Below, piece after piece: positions 52,804 through 62,317 of a stretch of DNA of 64,000 bases. Both the position numbers and the translations under genes were made by a program. Under the pieces are notes generated by a model that did no database searches, was not told where the DNA came from, and was given only the letters and a program-made list of their open reading frames with translations. Each line of letters begins with the position of its first letter. The first letter of the stretch is position 1. The stretch is taken from the NCBI RefSeq assembly GCF_013283665.1, contig NZ_JABEKU010000002.1, positions 742,863 to 806,862 on the forward strand, in the 5' to 3' direction. The DNA is from Ensifer sesbaniae. GTDB taxonomy: Bacteria; Pseudomonadota; Alphaproteobacteria; Rhizobiales; Rhizobiaceae.

Positions 52804-53786
52804 CCAAAGACGTCCTTGAAACGGCCGCGCGCTCCGTCAGGGCTCGCCAGCGCATCCGCCCCTTCATCTATGAGACGCCGCTGCTCCCCTCCCGCACGAT
52901 TGGGCAGCAGAGATCTTCGACAGCGCTGTTCAAGGCGGAGAACCTGCAACTAACTGGCTCCTTCAAAATCCGCGGTGCTGCCAGCAAGATGACCTCGCTG
53001 CCGCGGGACCAGCGGGTCATCACCGCCTCCTCCGGCAATCACGGCATCGGTGCTGCCCATGCGGCAAGCGTGATCGGCCAGAACCTGACCGTCGTGCTGC
53101 CCGAGATCGTCACGTCGGCAAAACTCGAACGCATCCGTTCCTATGGCGTTGACGTCATTCTCCACGGCGCCGAGACCGGGCTTGCCGAGCAGCATGCGCA
53201 AGGGCTGGCCGCATCGGAAAAGCTCGCTTACGTCTCGCCCTACAACGACCCTGACATCATTGCCGGACAGGGGACGATCGCCCTCGAATTGCTGGAACAG
53301 GCCGAGCGCATCGACAATGTCTTCGTCGCCATGGGCGGCGGCGGGCTGATCAGCGGCATAGGCTCCGTATTGAAGAGCTTCAGTCCACACACCCGTGTCA
53401 TCGGCGTTTCGGCCGCCAACTCGGCGGCGCTCGCCGCTTCCATGAGCGCCGGCCGAGTCGTCAACACGGACCATCTCGACACGCTCGCCGAAGCAGTTGC
53501 CGGCGGTCTCGATGAAGACAGCCTGACGCTCGGGCTTTCGATGTCCGTGATCGACGAGGTCGTGACCTGCACGGAAGCGGAAATCGCAGCGGCGATGCGC
53601 GACCTGCTTCTCGGCGAGCACATGCTGGTGGAAGGTGCGGCCGCCCTAGCACTTGCCGGCTTCCGGCAGGTCGCCGAAAAATGTGCCGGCCAGACCAATG
53701 TCGTCCTGCTCTGCGGCGGCAATGTCGACGGCACCAGCGTGCTTCCCACATTGCTTAACCAGGCGAAGATTGCCGTCAAAGACTGA
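52800..53786 (+). CDS. Threonine/serine/hydroxyaspartate dehydratase family (PLP)
   Basis: A 328-residue fold-type II PLP lyase. The PLP lysine is Lys56 in LTGSFKIRGA, with ASSGNHG (about 77-83) and the phosphate-binding GGGGLISG loop. It lacks the C-terminal regulatory domain of biosynthetic threonine deaminase. Relatives include EutB and beta-hydroxyaspartate dehydratase BhcB, each paired with an OCD-family enzyme as here. Start overlaps the preceding gene by 4 bases. Its end overlaps the convergent LysR gene by 11 bases. Confidence 0.9.
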   Translation: MTKDVLETAARSVRARQRIRPFIYETPLLPSRTIGQQRSSTALFKAENLQLTGSFKIRGAASKMTSLPRDQRVITASSGNHGIGAAHAASVIGQNLTVVLPEIVTSAKLERIRSYGVDVILHGAETGLAEQHAQGLAASEKLAYVSPYNDPDIIAGQGTIALELLEQAERIDNVFVAMGGGGLISGIGSVLKSFSPHTRVIGVSAANSAALAASMSAGRVVNTDHLDTLAEAVAGGLDEDSLTLGLSMSVIDEVVTCTEAEIAAAMRDLLLGEHMLVEGAAALALAGFRQVAEKCAGQTNVVLLCGGNVDGTSVLPTLLNQAKIAVKD

Positions 53787-54717
53787 CCCGTTCCACGTAG
53801 TAGCGCGGGATCTTCACCCGGTCCCGGTCGCGATAGAAATCGATGCAGAAGTCGACGAAGGCCTTGAAGCGCTTCGACACGTGCCGGCGGCGCGAATAAA
53901 TGAGGTTGATGGCCGTTTGCGGTGAACGCCAGTCGGGAAGCACCGGCTCCAGCAGTCCGGCCTGCCGCTCGGTCTCGACGAAGAAGTCGGGCAGATAGGC
54001 GATGCCCTCCCCTGCGACAGCAAAATACTTGATCGTCCAGTAATCGTTGGTGGTGCAGGTCGCCGTCGGTAGCAGGTCCACCTCGTCCTCACCGGGTTGC
54101 GTCAGATACCAGGACTGTAACCGCGTCGGCTGGCGGAAGACGAGGCCGCGATGGCCGGCAAGCTCATCGGGATCTTTCGGCTGACCGTGGCGCGCGATGT
54201 AGTTCGGACTGGCGAACAGGCCGTAGGACGAGACCGAAAGCCTGCGGCTGATATAGTCGACATCCGACGGCTCGCCCCAATGGAAGATGCCGTCGAGCGC
54301 CTGCTCGGTGACCTCGGAGAACGGCTGGCGCGAGGAGAGAAAGACGACATCGAGATTGACCTGCGGATATTGCTGGCGAAAGGCGTAGAGCAGTTCCGAA
54401 GTGATCGTGGTGCCGAACTCGCCGGTCGATCCTACACGCAGCGTGCCCGCCACCTCCTGGCGCATCTCCGCCATGGCGGTTGCCGCGTCGTCACAGTTTG
54501 ACTGGATGAGCCGTGCATAGCGCAGGAACTCCGCCCCCGCATCGGTCACGTGCAACTGATGTCCTTCACGAACGAAGAGTTCGATGCCGAACTCGTCCTC
54601 CAATTGCCGGATCTTGTGGCTGAGCGTCGACTTCGGCAACCGATAGCGACGCGAAGCCGCTGAAATCGAACGGGAATCGGCGACCTTTACGAAGCAGTCG
54701 ATGAGCGAAAGATCCAT
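53776..54717 (-). CDS. LysR-family regulator of the adenine deaminase operon
   Basis: A 313-residue LysR regulator (CrgA-like group) with HTH segment RSISAASRRYRLPKSTLSHKIRQLE and a C-terminal effector domain. The ATG at 54717 begins MDLSLIDCFVKV, the family-typical N-terminus; longer readings enter the divergent deaminase gene region. It diverges from the adenine deaminase gene across 111 bases holding a palindrome. Confidence 0.92.
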   Translation of the reverse strand: MDLSLIDCFVKVADSRSISAASRRYRLPKSTLSHKIRQLEDEFGIELFVREGHQLHVTDAGAEFLRYARLIQSNCDDAATAMAEMRQEVAGTLRVGSTGEFGTTITSELLYAFRQQYPQVNLDVVFLSSRQPFSEVTEQALDGIFHWGEPSDVDYISRRLSVSSYGLFASPNYIARHGQPKDPDELAGHRGLVFRQPTRLQSWYLTQPGEDEVDLLPTATCTTNDYWTIKYFAVAGEGIAYLPDFFVETERQAGLLEPVLPDWRSPQTAINLIYSRRRHVSKRFKAFVDFCIDFYRDRDRVKIPRYYVERVSL

Positions 54718-54723
54718 ATTTCG

Positions 54724-54737
54724 TCCAAAATCTTGGA
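54724..54737. promoter_or_regulatory. Palindrome in the LysR/ade divergent promoter
   Basis: Inverted repeat TCCAA-AATC-TTGGA located 7 bases before the LysR gene start and about 90 bases before the deaminase start. LysR proteins usually bind such dyads near their own promoter, so this is a candidate recognition site. Confidence 0.5.
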
Positions 54738-54828
54738 TGATATGTTCAGAAACTAGCCTGTTTCGGCCCATTGTGTAAACAGCATGGAATTGGGAATATT
54801 CACTGGAGCTAAGGGAGAAGAGGTTCCA

Positions 54829-56628
54829 GTGAGCGATATCAGAGAATTCATTCGCGCCGCGTCGGGCACCGGCGGCAAAGCAACGCTCGCGATCCGGGGC
54901 GGTCGCCTGGTCAATGTCGTCTCGGAAGAGATCTATCAGGCCGATGTTGCCATCTATGGTGAGCGCATCATCGCCGTCGGCGATATCTCCGACTATGTCG
55001 GTCCCGATACCAAGATCGTCGACGCAGCGGGCAAGTACCTGGCGCCGGGCATGATCGACGGGCATCTGCATGTCGAATGCTCGAAGATGTCGCTGACGAG
55101 CTTCGCCAAGGCCGTCGTTCCGCTCGGCACGACCTCGATCGTCACCGGTCTCGACCAGATTATCGTCGTCGGCGGCCCCGATGCTGCGCGCGAGTTCCTC
55201 GACGAAGCGAAGCAGACGCCGCTGAAAGTCTTCTGGGGCGCGCCCTGCAAGACGCCCTACACCATGCCGCGCTCGACCGTCGGCCACTATTTCAGCCCCG
55301 CCGACCACCAGGCCACGCACCACTGGCCGGAATGCGTCGGCATCTGGGAAACCGTGCGCGAATTCATCCAGGAGGAGGACGCCGACGTGCTCGCGGCGCT
55401 CGAACTCGCCAAGAGGAGCCGTCTGCCGGTGCTCGGCTGCTGCCCGATGACGCGCGGCGCACGGCTCAACGGCTACCAGCAGTCCGGCGTGCGTGCCGAT
55501 CACGAGAGCTACACGCCGGGGGAAATGCTCGAAAAGCTGCGCGCTGGCATGCATGTCGTGGTGCGCGAATCCTCGATCTCGCACTTCCTCGCCGACAACC
55601 TGCGTATCGTCACCGAGATGGGCGCCAAGGCACTGCGCCGCATCAGCTTCTGTACCGACGACGTGGTGGCGAGCGACATCCTGAAGCGCGGCCATCTCGA
55701 CAACATGGTGCGCATGGCGATCGCGATGGGCATCTCGCCGATGGCGGCGATCCAGATGGCGACGATCAACGGCGCCGATGCGCTGCGGATCGACGACAAG
55801 GTCGGCTCGATTTCGCCCGGTCGCGCCGCCGACATCCTGCTCGTCAACGACCTTCGTAACTTCAACATCGAAACGGTGGTCGCCAAAGGCGAGGTGGTCG
55901 CACGCAACGGCAAGATGACGATCGAGTTGACGCCGCCGGAACGCAGCGCAGCACTTCTCAATTCGGTGAAGGTCGCGCCGCTTCAGCCCGGCGATCTCAA
56001 GGTTGCCTATGATGGCGCCGGCGAGACGGCGCAAGCGATGGCAATTGGCGTCACTCCGGAGAAGATCTTCGTGCGCACCCGCCGCGACGTGACGCTTTCG
56101 GTCAGGCAAGGCCAGGTGTTCGCTGATCCCGCGAGGGACGTGCAATACGTCACCGTCGTCGAACGCTACGGCAAGACCCGGAACCGCCCGGTCGCCTTTG
56201 CCTCCGGCTTCGGCCTCAAGGAAGGCGCGATCGCCAGTTCCACCGCGCCCGATGACAACAACATCATCTGCATCGGCGCCAATCTCGAAGACATGCGCAT
56301 CGCCATCAACCACCTGATCGCAAACAATGGCGGCCAGGTCGTGGTCAAGAACGGCAAGGTCGAAGCCTTCCTGCATCTGCCGATCGGCGGCATCGTCTCC
56401 GACATCGAGCCGGCCGAAATGGCGGCACTGGAAGATCAGCTCGACGATGCGGCCCGCGCGCTCGGCTGCCCGCTGCCCTGGCCCTTCATGTACATGTTCG
56501 TCCTGCAGATCACGGCGATCCCGGAATATGCGATCACCGATCTCGGTGTCGTCGACTGCGTCGGGCTGAAGGTGATCTCGCCGTTTGCGCCTACGGGCGG
56601 GGATGAGCGTGCCGTCGTCGCCGAATGA
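54829..56628 (+). CDS. ade: Adenine deaminase 1
   Basis: A 599-residue amidohydrolase converting adenine to hypoxanthine and ammonia. The metal-site entry DGHLHVEC (about 77-84), the TSIVTGLDQI strand, the catalytic FCTDDVVASDI stretch and the CIGANLEDM C-terminal region fit the Ade family. The GTG at 54829 has AGAGG 6 bases upstream and gives the family-length start; an ATG at 54784 would add 15 atypical residues. The gene precedes a purine permease and a second adenine deaminase. Confidence 0.92.
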   Translation: MSDIREFIRAASGTGGKATLAIRGGRLVNVVSEEIYQADVAIYGERIIAVGDISDYVGPDTKIVDAAGKYLAPGMIDGHLHVECSKMSLTSFAKAVVPLGTTSIVTGLDQIIVVGGPDAAREFLDEAKQTPLKVFWGAPCKTPYTMPRSTVGHYFSPADHQATHHWPECVGIWETVREFIQEEDADVLAALELAKRSRLPVLGCCPMTRGARLNGYQQSGVRADHESYTPGEMLEKLRAGMHVVVRESSISHFLADNLRIVTEMGAKALRRISFCTDDVVASDILKRGHLDNMVRMAIAMGISPMAAIQMATINGADALRIDDKVGSISPGRAADILLVNDLRNFNIETVVAKGEVVARNGKMTIELTPPERSAALLNSVKVAPLQPGDLKVAYDGAGETAQAMAIGVTPEKIFVRTRRDVTLSVRQGQVFADPARDVQYVTVVERYGKTRNRPVAFASGFGLKEGAIASSTAPDDNNIICIGANLEDMRIAINHLIANNGGQVVVKNGKVEAFLHLPIGGIVSDIEPAEMAALEDQLDDAARALGCPLPWPFMYMFVLQITAIPEYAITDLGVVDCVGLKVISPFAPTGGDERAVVAE

Positions 56629-56637
56629 TGCCTAGGA

Positions 56638-56660
56638 GGGGGCCGGCCACGCCGGCCCCC
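56638..56660 (+). other. Intercistronic hairpin after adenine deaminase 1
   Basis: A perfect 10-bp stem (56638-56647 with 56651-56660) with a 3-base CAC loop, followed by TTCGTCATCT. It may act as a weak terminator or message stabiliser between the deaminase and permease genes. Confidence 0.6.
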
Positions 56661-56686
56661 TTCGTCATCTAAAAAAGGGGAACAAG

Positions 56687-58087
56687 ATGAACTACCAGAA
56701 CAAGACCGTGGAGGCGGCACCAGGCCCGGAGACATCCTGGCTCGGCGCTCTTCTCGACCGCTACTTCCAGATTTCGCGGCGCGGCTCGACCGTCCGCACC
56801 GAAATCCTCGCAGGCCTCACCACCTTTCTCGCCGCCTCCTACGTCATCGTCGTCAATCCGTCGATCCTGGCGCATGCGGGCATTCCGTTTTCGGCCGGCG
56901 TGACGGCGACGGTGCTCGTCAGCTTCATCGGCAGCTGCGCCATGGGGCTCTATGCGCGCAGCCCCATCCTCGTGGCACCCGGCATGGGCATCAATGCGCT
57001 CTTTGCCTACACCATGGTCGTCGGCGCCAAGGTTCCGCTCGAAATCGCACTTGGCTGCGTCTTCTGGGCCGGCGTGCTCTTCACCATCATGGCGTTCTTC
57101 AACCTCCGCCAGACGATCATCGAGGCGATCCCGGTTGATCTGCGCTATGGCATCGCCTGCGGCATCGGCCTCTTCATCGCACTGATCGGCCTGGAAAACG
57201 CCAAGTTCATCGTCGCCAATCCCGATACGATCGTTGGCCTCACGCAATTCAACCCAGTGACGCTTACCTTCATCGTCGGCTTCGTGCTGACGGTGGCTCT
57301 GGTGCTTCGGCGCGTCCCCGGCGCCATGATGGCCGGCATGATCCTCACCACGATCCTCTCGATCCCGATCGGCCGCTGGTGGGGCGACGGCAGCGCGTTC
57401 TCGCCCGAAACCCCTGACGTACACACGCTCGTCAACTGGAGCGGCTTCTCCGCCGCGCCGGATTTCAGCTTCGTCGGCCAGATCGATCTGTTGGGCGCTT
57501 TGAACCTGATCTACCTGCCCTTCATCTTCGTCTTCCTGTTCACCAACTTCATCGAGGCGCTTTCCACCTTCCTAGGCCTGGCGGAAGCTGCCGACCTCAA
57601 GGATGAAACCGGCATGCCGCGCAACATCCGCGAATCCATGCATGTCGACGCGATCGCGGCGCTGATCTCCGCACCGCTCGGAACGAGCCCCGCGACGGTC
57701 TATCTCGAATCCGGTGCGGGCATCGCGCAAGGGGGACGAACCGGCCTCGTCGCACTGATCGCGGGTCTTCTCTTCGTGCCCTTCCTGTTCCTGTCGCCAC
57801 TGCTTTCGCTGGTGCCCGCGGTCGCGACCGCGCCGGTGCTGATCCTCACCGGCCTCTTCATGTCCGAACCGATCAGCAACATCCGCTGGAGCGTGCTTGA
57901 TGAAGCGATCCCGGCCTTCCTTGCGATCGTATTGATCCCGCTCACCTTCTCGATCACGCTCGGCCTGTCGCTTGCGATCATCGCCTACGTGCTGATCAAG
58001 CTGGTCTGCGGCCGCGCCGGCGATGTAAGACCGGTCATGTGGTTCGTCGCCCTGCTTGCCGCAGCGCTCGTCGCCCAGACCCAGTAG
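56687..58087 (+). CDS. NCS2-family purine permease (AzgA-like)
   Basis: A 466-residue inner-membrane transporter with twelve to fourteen helices. The signatures GLTTFLAASYVIVVNPSIL, APGMGINALFAYT and the FTNFIEALSTFLGLAEAADL segment belong to the AzgA-like NCS2 transporters of adenine, guanine and hypoxanthine. A GGGGAAC site precedes the ATG. Lying between two adenine deaminase genes, it should import adenine or related bases. Confidence 0.93.
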   Translation: MNYQNKTVEAAPGPETSWLGALLDRYFQISRRGSTVRTEILAGLTTFLAASYVIVVNPSILAHAGIPFSAGVTATVLVSFIGSCAMGLYARSPILVAPGMGINALFAYTMVVGAKVPLEIALGCVFWAGVLFTIMAFFNLRQTIIEAIPVDLRYGIACGIGLFIALIGLENAKFIVANPDTIVGLTQFNPVTLTFIVGFVLTVALVLRRVPGAMMAGMILTTILSIPIGRWWGDGSAFSPETPDVHTLVNWSGFSAAPDFSFVGQIDLLGALNLIYLPFIFVFLFTNFIEALSTFLGLAEAADLKDETGMPRNIRESMHVDAIAALISAPLGTSPATVYLESGAGIAQGGRTGLVALIAGLLFVPFLFLSPLLSLVPAVATAPVLILTGLFMSEPISNIRWSVLDEAIPAFLAIVLIPLTFSITLGLSLAIIAYVLIKLVCGRAGDVRPVMWFVALLAAALVAQTQ

Positions 58088-58160
58088 ACCGCCAGCAAAT
58101 CCTTCGGCGCCCTCCGTTCCAAAGAAGGGCGCCGACATCGCCCATTCGAAGGAAACCGTC

Positions 58161-59957
58161 ATGCTTCAATCCTGGTCGAAAACCGCACCCGAACTGGTCG
58201 ACGTCGCCATGGGCCGCAAGCCGGCCGATCTCGTGATCCGCAACGGCAAGTGGGTCAACGTCTATTCCGGCGAGATCATTCCCGGCACCGATATCGCCGT
58301 CAAGGCCGGCCGTTTTGCCTATGTCGGCCCGGACGCCGGCCACACGATCGGCGCTGAAACCAAGGTCGTCGACGCGGCCGGCCGCTACCTCGTGCCTGGC
58401 CTTTGCGACGCCCACATGCATGTCGAAAGCGGGCTCGTCACCGTCACCGAATTTGCCCGCGCGGTAATCCCGCACGGCACGACCACCATGTTCATCGATC
58501 CGCACGAGATCGCCAACGTGCTCGGGCTCGATGGCGTCCGGTTGATGAACGAGGAAGCCCAGAGCCTGCCGATCAACGTGCTCGTCCAGATGCCGAGCTG
58601 CGTGCCGAGTGCGCCGGGCTTGGAGACCGCCGGCGCCGAGCTTTCCGCCCAAGATGTCGCCGAGGCACTCGCCTGGCCGAACATCATCGGGCTCGGCGAG
58701 ATGATGAATTTCCCCGGCGTCGCGGCCAACGATCCGAAGATGATGGCCGAGATCGCCGCCACCCAGGATGCACGCCTCACCGTCGGCGGGCATTATGCCT
58801 CGCCGCATCTCGGCCGCGCGTTCCATGCCTATGCCGCCGGCGGACCGGCCGACGACCACGAAGGCACGACCGTGGAGGACGCCATCGCCCGCGTTCGCCA
58901 GGGCATGCGCGCCATGCTGCGGCTCGGTTCGGCCTGGTACGACGTTGCGGCGCAGATCAAGGCCGTTACCGAATCCGGTCTCGATCCGCGCAATTTCCTG
59001 CTGTGCACCGACGACAGCCATTCCGGCACGCTCGTCCATGACGGACACATGAACCGGGTCGTGCGCCACGCGATCGCTCAAGGGCTGAAGCCGGTGACCG
59101 CCATCCAGATGGCGACGCTCAACACCGCCCAGCATTTTGGCCTCGAGCGCGAGCTCGGATCGATTGCGCCGGGCCGGCGAGCCGACCTGATCGTCACCTC
59201 GGATCTCGCGGCGCTACCGATCGAGATGGTGTTTGCCCGCGGCGAACTCGTGGCCGAAAGCGGCACGCTCGCGCGCGATATCCCGGCTTACGTCTATCCG
59301 GAACGTGCGCGCAACACCGTCCACCTCGGTCGGATGCTCGCCGCCGCGGATTTCGACATTGCGTCCAACGCACGCGCGTCGTGCGCCCGCGTTCAGGTGA
59401 TCGGCGTCGTCGAAAACCAGGCGCCGACGCGTGCGCTCGAGGCCGAGGTCACGATCGAGAACGGCCTGGTGCAGATGGACCGCGCCAACGACATTTGCCA
59501 GATCGCGCTGGTCGAACGCCACCGCGGCACCGGCGACGTCGTCAACGCCTTCGTTTCCGGCTTCGGCTATGACAGCGATTGCGCGATCGCCAGCACGGTC
59601 GCACACGACAGCCACCACATGATCGTCGTCGGCACGAACAAGGTGGACATGGCCAAGGCGGCCAACCGGCTGCACGAGGTCGGCGGCGGCATCGTCGTGA
59701 TCAAGGAAGGTCGCGAGCTGGCGCTCGTCGAGTTGCCTGTCGCGGGTCTCATGTCCGATCAGCGGGCAGAGATCGTCGCCGAGAAGGCGGCCGCCATCGT
59801 CGAGGCGATGCGCGCCTGCGGCTGCCGCCTGAACAACGCCTACATGCAGCACTCGCTGCTGGCGCTCGTCGTCATTCCGGAGCTCAGGATATCCGACAAG
59901 GGCCTGATCGACGTCCGGACCTTCCAGAAGACCGACGTGATCCTGAGCACGCGTTGA
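58161..59957 (+). CDS. Adenine deaminase 2
   Basis: A 598-residue amidohydrolase of the Ade family, paralogous to the first. DAHMHVESGLVTVTEFARAV (about 78-97), the FIDPHEIANVLG strand, the CTDDSHSGTLVHDGHM segment and the VSGFGYDSDCAIASTVAHDSHH C-terminal motif are all typical of classical adenine deaminase. It has more of the canonical residues (FIDPHEIANV, AHDSHHMI) than gene 1, so this copy is the likelier true adenine deaminase. GGAAA lies before the ATG. Confidence 0.92.
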   Translation: MLQSWSKTAPELVDVAMGRKPADLVIRNGKWVNVYSGEIIPGTDIAVKAGRFAYVGPDAGHTIGAETKVVDAAGRYLVPGLCDAHMHVESGLVTVTEFARAVIPHGTTTMFIDPHEIANVLGLDGVRLMNEEAQSLPINVLVQMPSCVPSAPGLETAGAELSAQDVAEALAWPNIIGLGEMMNFPGVAANDPKMMAEIAATQDARLTVGGHYASPHLGRAFHAYAAGGPADDHEGTTVEDAIARVRQGMRAMLRLGSAWYDVAAQIKAVTESGLDPRNFLLCTDDSHSGTLVHDGHMNRVVRHAIAQGLKPVTAIQMATLNTAQHFGLERELGSIAPGRRADLIVTSDLAALPIEMVFARGELVAESGTLARDIPAYVYPERARNTVHLGRMLAAADFDIASNARASCARVQVIGVVENQAPTRALEAEVTIENGLVQMDRANDICQIALVERHRGTGDVVNAFVSGFGYDSDCAIASTVAHDSHHMIVVGTNKVDMAKAANRLHEVGGGIVVIKEGRELALVELPVAGLMSDQRAEIVAEKAAAIVEAMRACGCRLNNAYMQHSLLALVVIPELRISDKGLIDVRTFQKTDVILSTR

Positions 59958-60496
59958 ACCCTCTTCGGAATCGGCCGCCGATACAGGCGGCCGACCTTTG
60001 GCCGCCAAACTGTGCTTTCGACCCCGTCGCGGGTGCCGAGCAGTCATCCGATCCACCAGTTTCTTCGTTTATGGTTAACCTGCGCCTGAAGGAGACCATT
60101 CCATCCGCTCGCCCGTCCAAATCAGCGGTTCGTCGATCCCGGGCAGGAAGCCCTTGCGCCGCAAAGCTTGATTCACACGGCTGTCCTGCAATGGGATTGC
60201 TGCATGAACCAAACTTCGGCGCTCTCTCTAAGTGGCACCAAATTGCATGCAATGATGGTAAATGATAAAAGAAGGAGCTTACATACAACCGTGCAGGGCA
60301 ATGGCGCCGTGCCAGGCCCACGACGTTCCGAAACGAGGTTTCCACAGGCAAGGTCCAGCGTGCGGCAAGGGCATTGACCCGGATACGTCGCGCGATAGCT
60401 TTGGGGAAGGACGATCCACGCCGTGTGCAGTGTCCGCGGGAGGCGCAATCGTTTGCTACCCCGGATGAGTTCGGGACAGAAAAGGGAAAGGCAAGT
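59958..60496. other. 539-base intergenic region
   Basis: No gene is supported. The first part carries the stem-loop at 59971-59994. The rest leads to the GGDEF-EAL gene; a purine-rich AGAAGGAG near 60270 is not followed by a plausible reading frame, and short open frames here lack protein-like composition. Confidence 0.5.
59971..59994 (+). terminator. Probable terminator of the ade operon
   Basis: A perfect 9-bp GC-rich stem (59971-59979 with 59986-59994) and a 6-base loop, 14 bases after the second deaminase stop, followed by CCTTTGG. The T-run is weak, so it may need Rho. Confidence 0.55.
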
Positions 60497-62173
60497 ATGC
60501 CGGACACTGATGCAACTTTGTCTGCTTCAGCTTCAGTGCAAGACACCGTAGCGGCCAACGCCGATGAAATCCTTTCGTTCTATGATGAGGCTTTCCATCT
60601 GACGAGCGCTTCGTCAGCGCTCCAGGAGACCTACGAGGTCGGCGCGCTGGTCGATGCGACCCTGTGGCACCTCTATCCGGAGCTGCTTGCGCCCGCCTCC
60701 AAGGCGACGGTCGAGTCTGTGATCGCGAACGGCGTGCCCAGAAGCGTCGAAGTCATCGACGCCACCACCAAGTCACGGCGCACGCTCCTGGTCTTCCGCG
60801 CCGTGCGCGGCATCGGCGTGCTCGAAACGAGCGGCCGCGCGACGCGCCGAGAGGTCGGCAGCCACGGCGAAAGCGAACGGGCGCTGCTGCTGCATCAGGC
60901 GACCCACGATGTGCTGACGGGCCTGCCCAATCGCCGGCAATTCAGCGACGATCTGCAAAGCATCCTGCCGACGCCGGGCGAGAAGCTGGCGCTGATGCAG
61001 ATCGACCTCGACGACTTCAAGCCGGTCAACGATACGCTCGGCCACGGCGCCGGCGACGCCGTGCTCAAGATGGCGGCGGAGCGGATTCGCGGAGCGCTTC
61101 GCGATGGCGAGGTTGCCTATCGCCTGGCCGGCGACGAGTTTGCCGTCATCCAGCGCCACAGCGACCAGCCGACCGACGCCGAATATCTCGCCGAAGCCTT
61201 GATCCAGGCGTTCAACGAGCCGTTTACGATCGACGGCATCACAGTCTTCGTCGGCGCCAGCATCGGCATCGCCATCGCGCCGAACGATGGCAACGAGATC
61301 GAGCAGTTGATGAAGGCGGCCGACATCGCGCTCTACGCGGCGAAGAAGGACGGCAGGGGCCGGGCCAAGACCTTCAGCCGCTCGATGCTGATCGTGCTGG
61401 AACAGCGAGAGATGCTGCGTCGCAGCCTGCGCACGGCTCTGCAGGACAATCAGTTTTCCATCGAATATCAACCGCTCGTCGAACCGCCGTTTTCGATCGT
61501 CGGCTTCGAAGCATTGGTGCGCTGGCACCATCCGCTGGTAGGTGTCATTCCCCCCAACGTCTTCATTCCCATGGCGGAAGCCGACGGGCTGATGAGCGAG
61601 ATCGGCCAATGGGTGCTCGAAGAGGCCTGCCGGCAGGCCGCCACATGGCCGTCGCACTTCACCGTCGCCGTCAATCTCTCTCCGGCTGAATTCCTGCGGG
61701 AGGGGCTGACCGACCGGATCGCCCAAGCGCTCGACATGTCCGGCCTCAGGGCTGACCGGCTTGAGTTGGAGGTCACGGAAACGGTCCTGCTCGAGCGCAC
61801 GACCAACAATCTGGACACGCTGAACACCCTGAACGTACTGGGCATCCAGATTTCGCTCGACGATTTCGGCACCTTCTACTCCTCGCTCAGCTACCTCAAG
61901 AACTTCCCCTTCGACACGATCAAGATCGACCGCTACTTCATCAAGGACCTCGAGAGCGACGAGAAGAGCCAGACGATCGTTCGATCGATCATCGGGCTTG
62001 CGCATGGCCTCGGCATGCGGGTCACCGCCGAAGGCGTGGAAACGGTCGGTCAGGCGGTCTGGCTGCGAAAAGAGGGATGCGACCGGCTGCAGGGCTATTT
62101 CCTGGGCATGCCCATGCCGGCAGACGCGATCGGCGCCTACCTTCGCCGCTCGTCGGCCATGGCTACGCTCTAG
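60497..62173 (+). CDS. GGDEF-EAL cyclic-di-GMP protein
   Basis: A 558-residue cytosolic protein with an N-terminal PAS-like region (about 20-110), a GGDEF domain with the active-site motif AGDEF (211-215) and an EAL domain with FEALVRW (338-340), EVTE, and EGVE motifs. The I-site position reads RDGE instead of RxxD, so product inhibition may be altered. The loop-6 motif reads DDFGTFYSSL where DDFGTGYSSL is usual (Phe460). Both activities are possible. AAAGG lies before the ATG. It precedes a two-gene switch-like module. Confidence 0.92.
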   Translation: MPDTDATLSASASVQDTVAANADEILSFYDEAFHLTSASSALQETYEVGALVDATLWHLYPELLAPASKATVESVIANGVPRSVEVIDATTKSRRTLLVFRAVRGIGVLETSGRATRREVGSHGESERALLLHQATHDVLTGLPNRRQFSDDLQSILPTPGEKLALMQIDLDDFKPVNDTLGHGAGDAVLKMAAERIRGALRDGEVAYRLAGDEFAVIQRHSDQPTDAEYLAEALIQAFNEPFTIDGITVFVGASIGIAIAPNDGNEIEQLMKAADIALYAAKKDGRGRAKTFSRSMLIVLEQREMLRRSLRTALQDNQFSIEYQPLVEPPFSIVGFEALVRWHHPLVGVIPPNVFIPMAEADGLMSEIGQWVLEEACRQAATWPSHFTVAVNLSPAEFLREGLTDRIAQALDMSGLRADRLELEVTETVLLERTTNNLDTLNTLNVLGIQISLDDFGTFYSSLSYLKNFPFDTIKIDRYFIKDLESDEKSQTIVRSIIGLAHGLGMRVTAEGVETVGQAVWLRKEGCDRLQGYFLGMPMPADAIGAYLRRSSAMATL

Positions 62174-62317
62174 TCGCATCCATGCGTTGCGCAATGAGAG
62201 GCGCGACGCCAAGCCTGGGTTGTTTACGTGCAAAATCCGGGGGTTGCGTGGTTACAAATCATTATGGAAAGTGCCATATGGCCGTAGCAGAGTTCGGGGT
62301 GGGGAGGACATTGCTGC

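Noticed and set aside
51826-53786. Complete ectoine-degradation or beta-hydroxyaspartate cluster
   Set aside because: Only the OCD-like and dehydratase genes are present; the hydrolases, aldolase and aminotransferase of those pathways are absent from the neighbourhood.
60262-60468. Short frames upstream of the GGDEF-EAL gene
   Set aside because: No protein-like composition and no proper spacing to a ribosome site, despite an AAGGAG near 60270.
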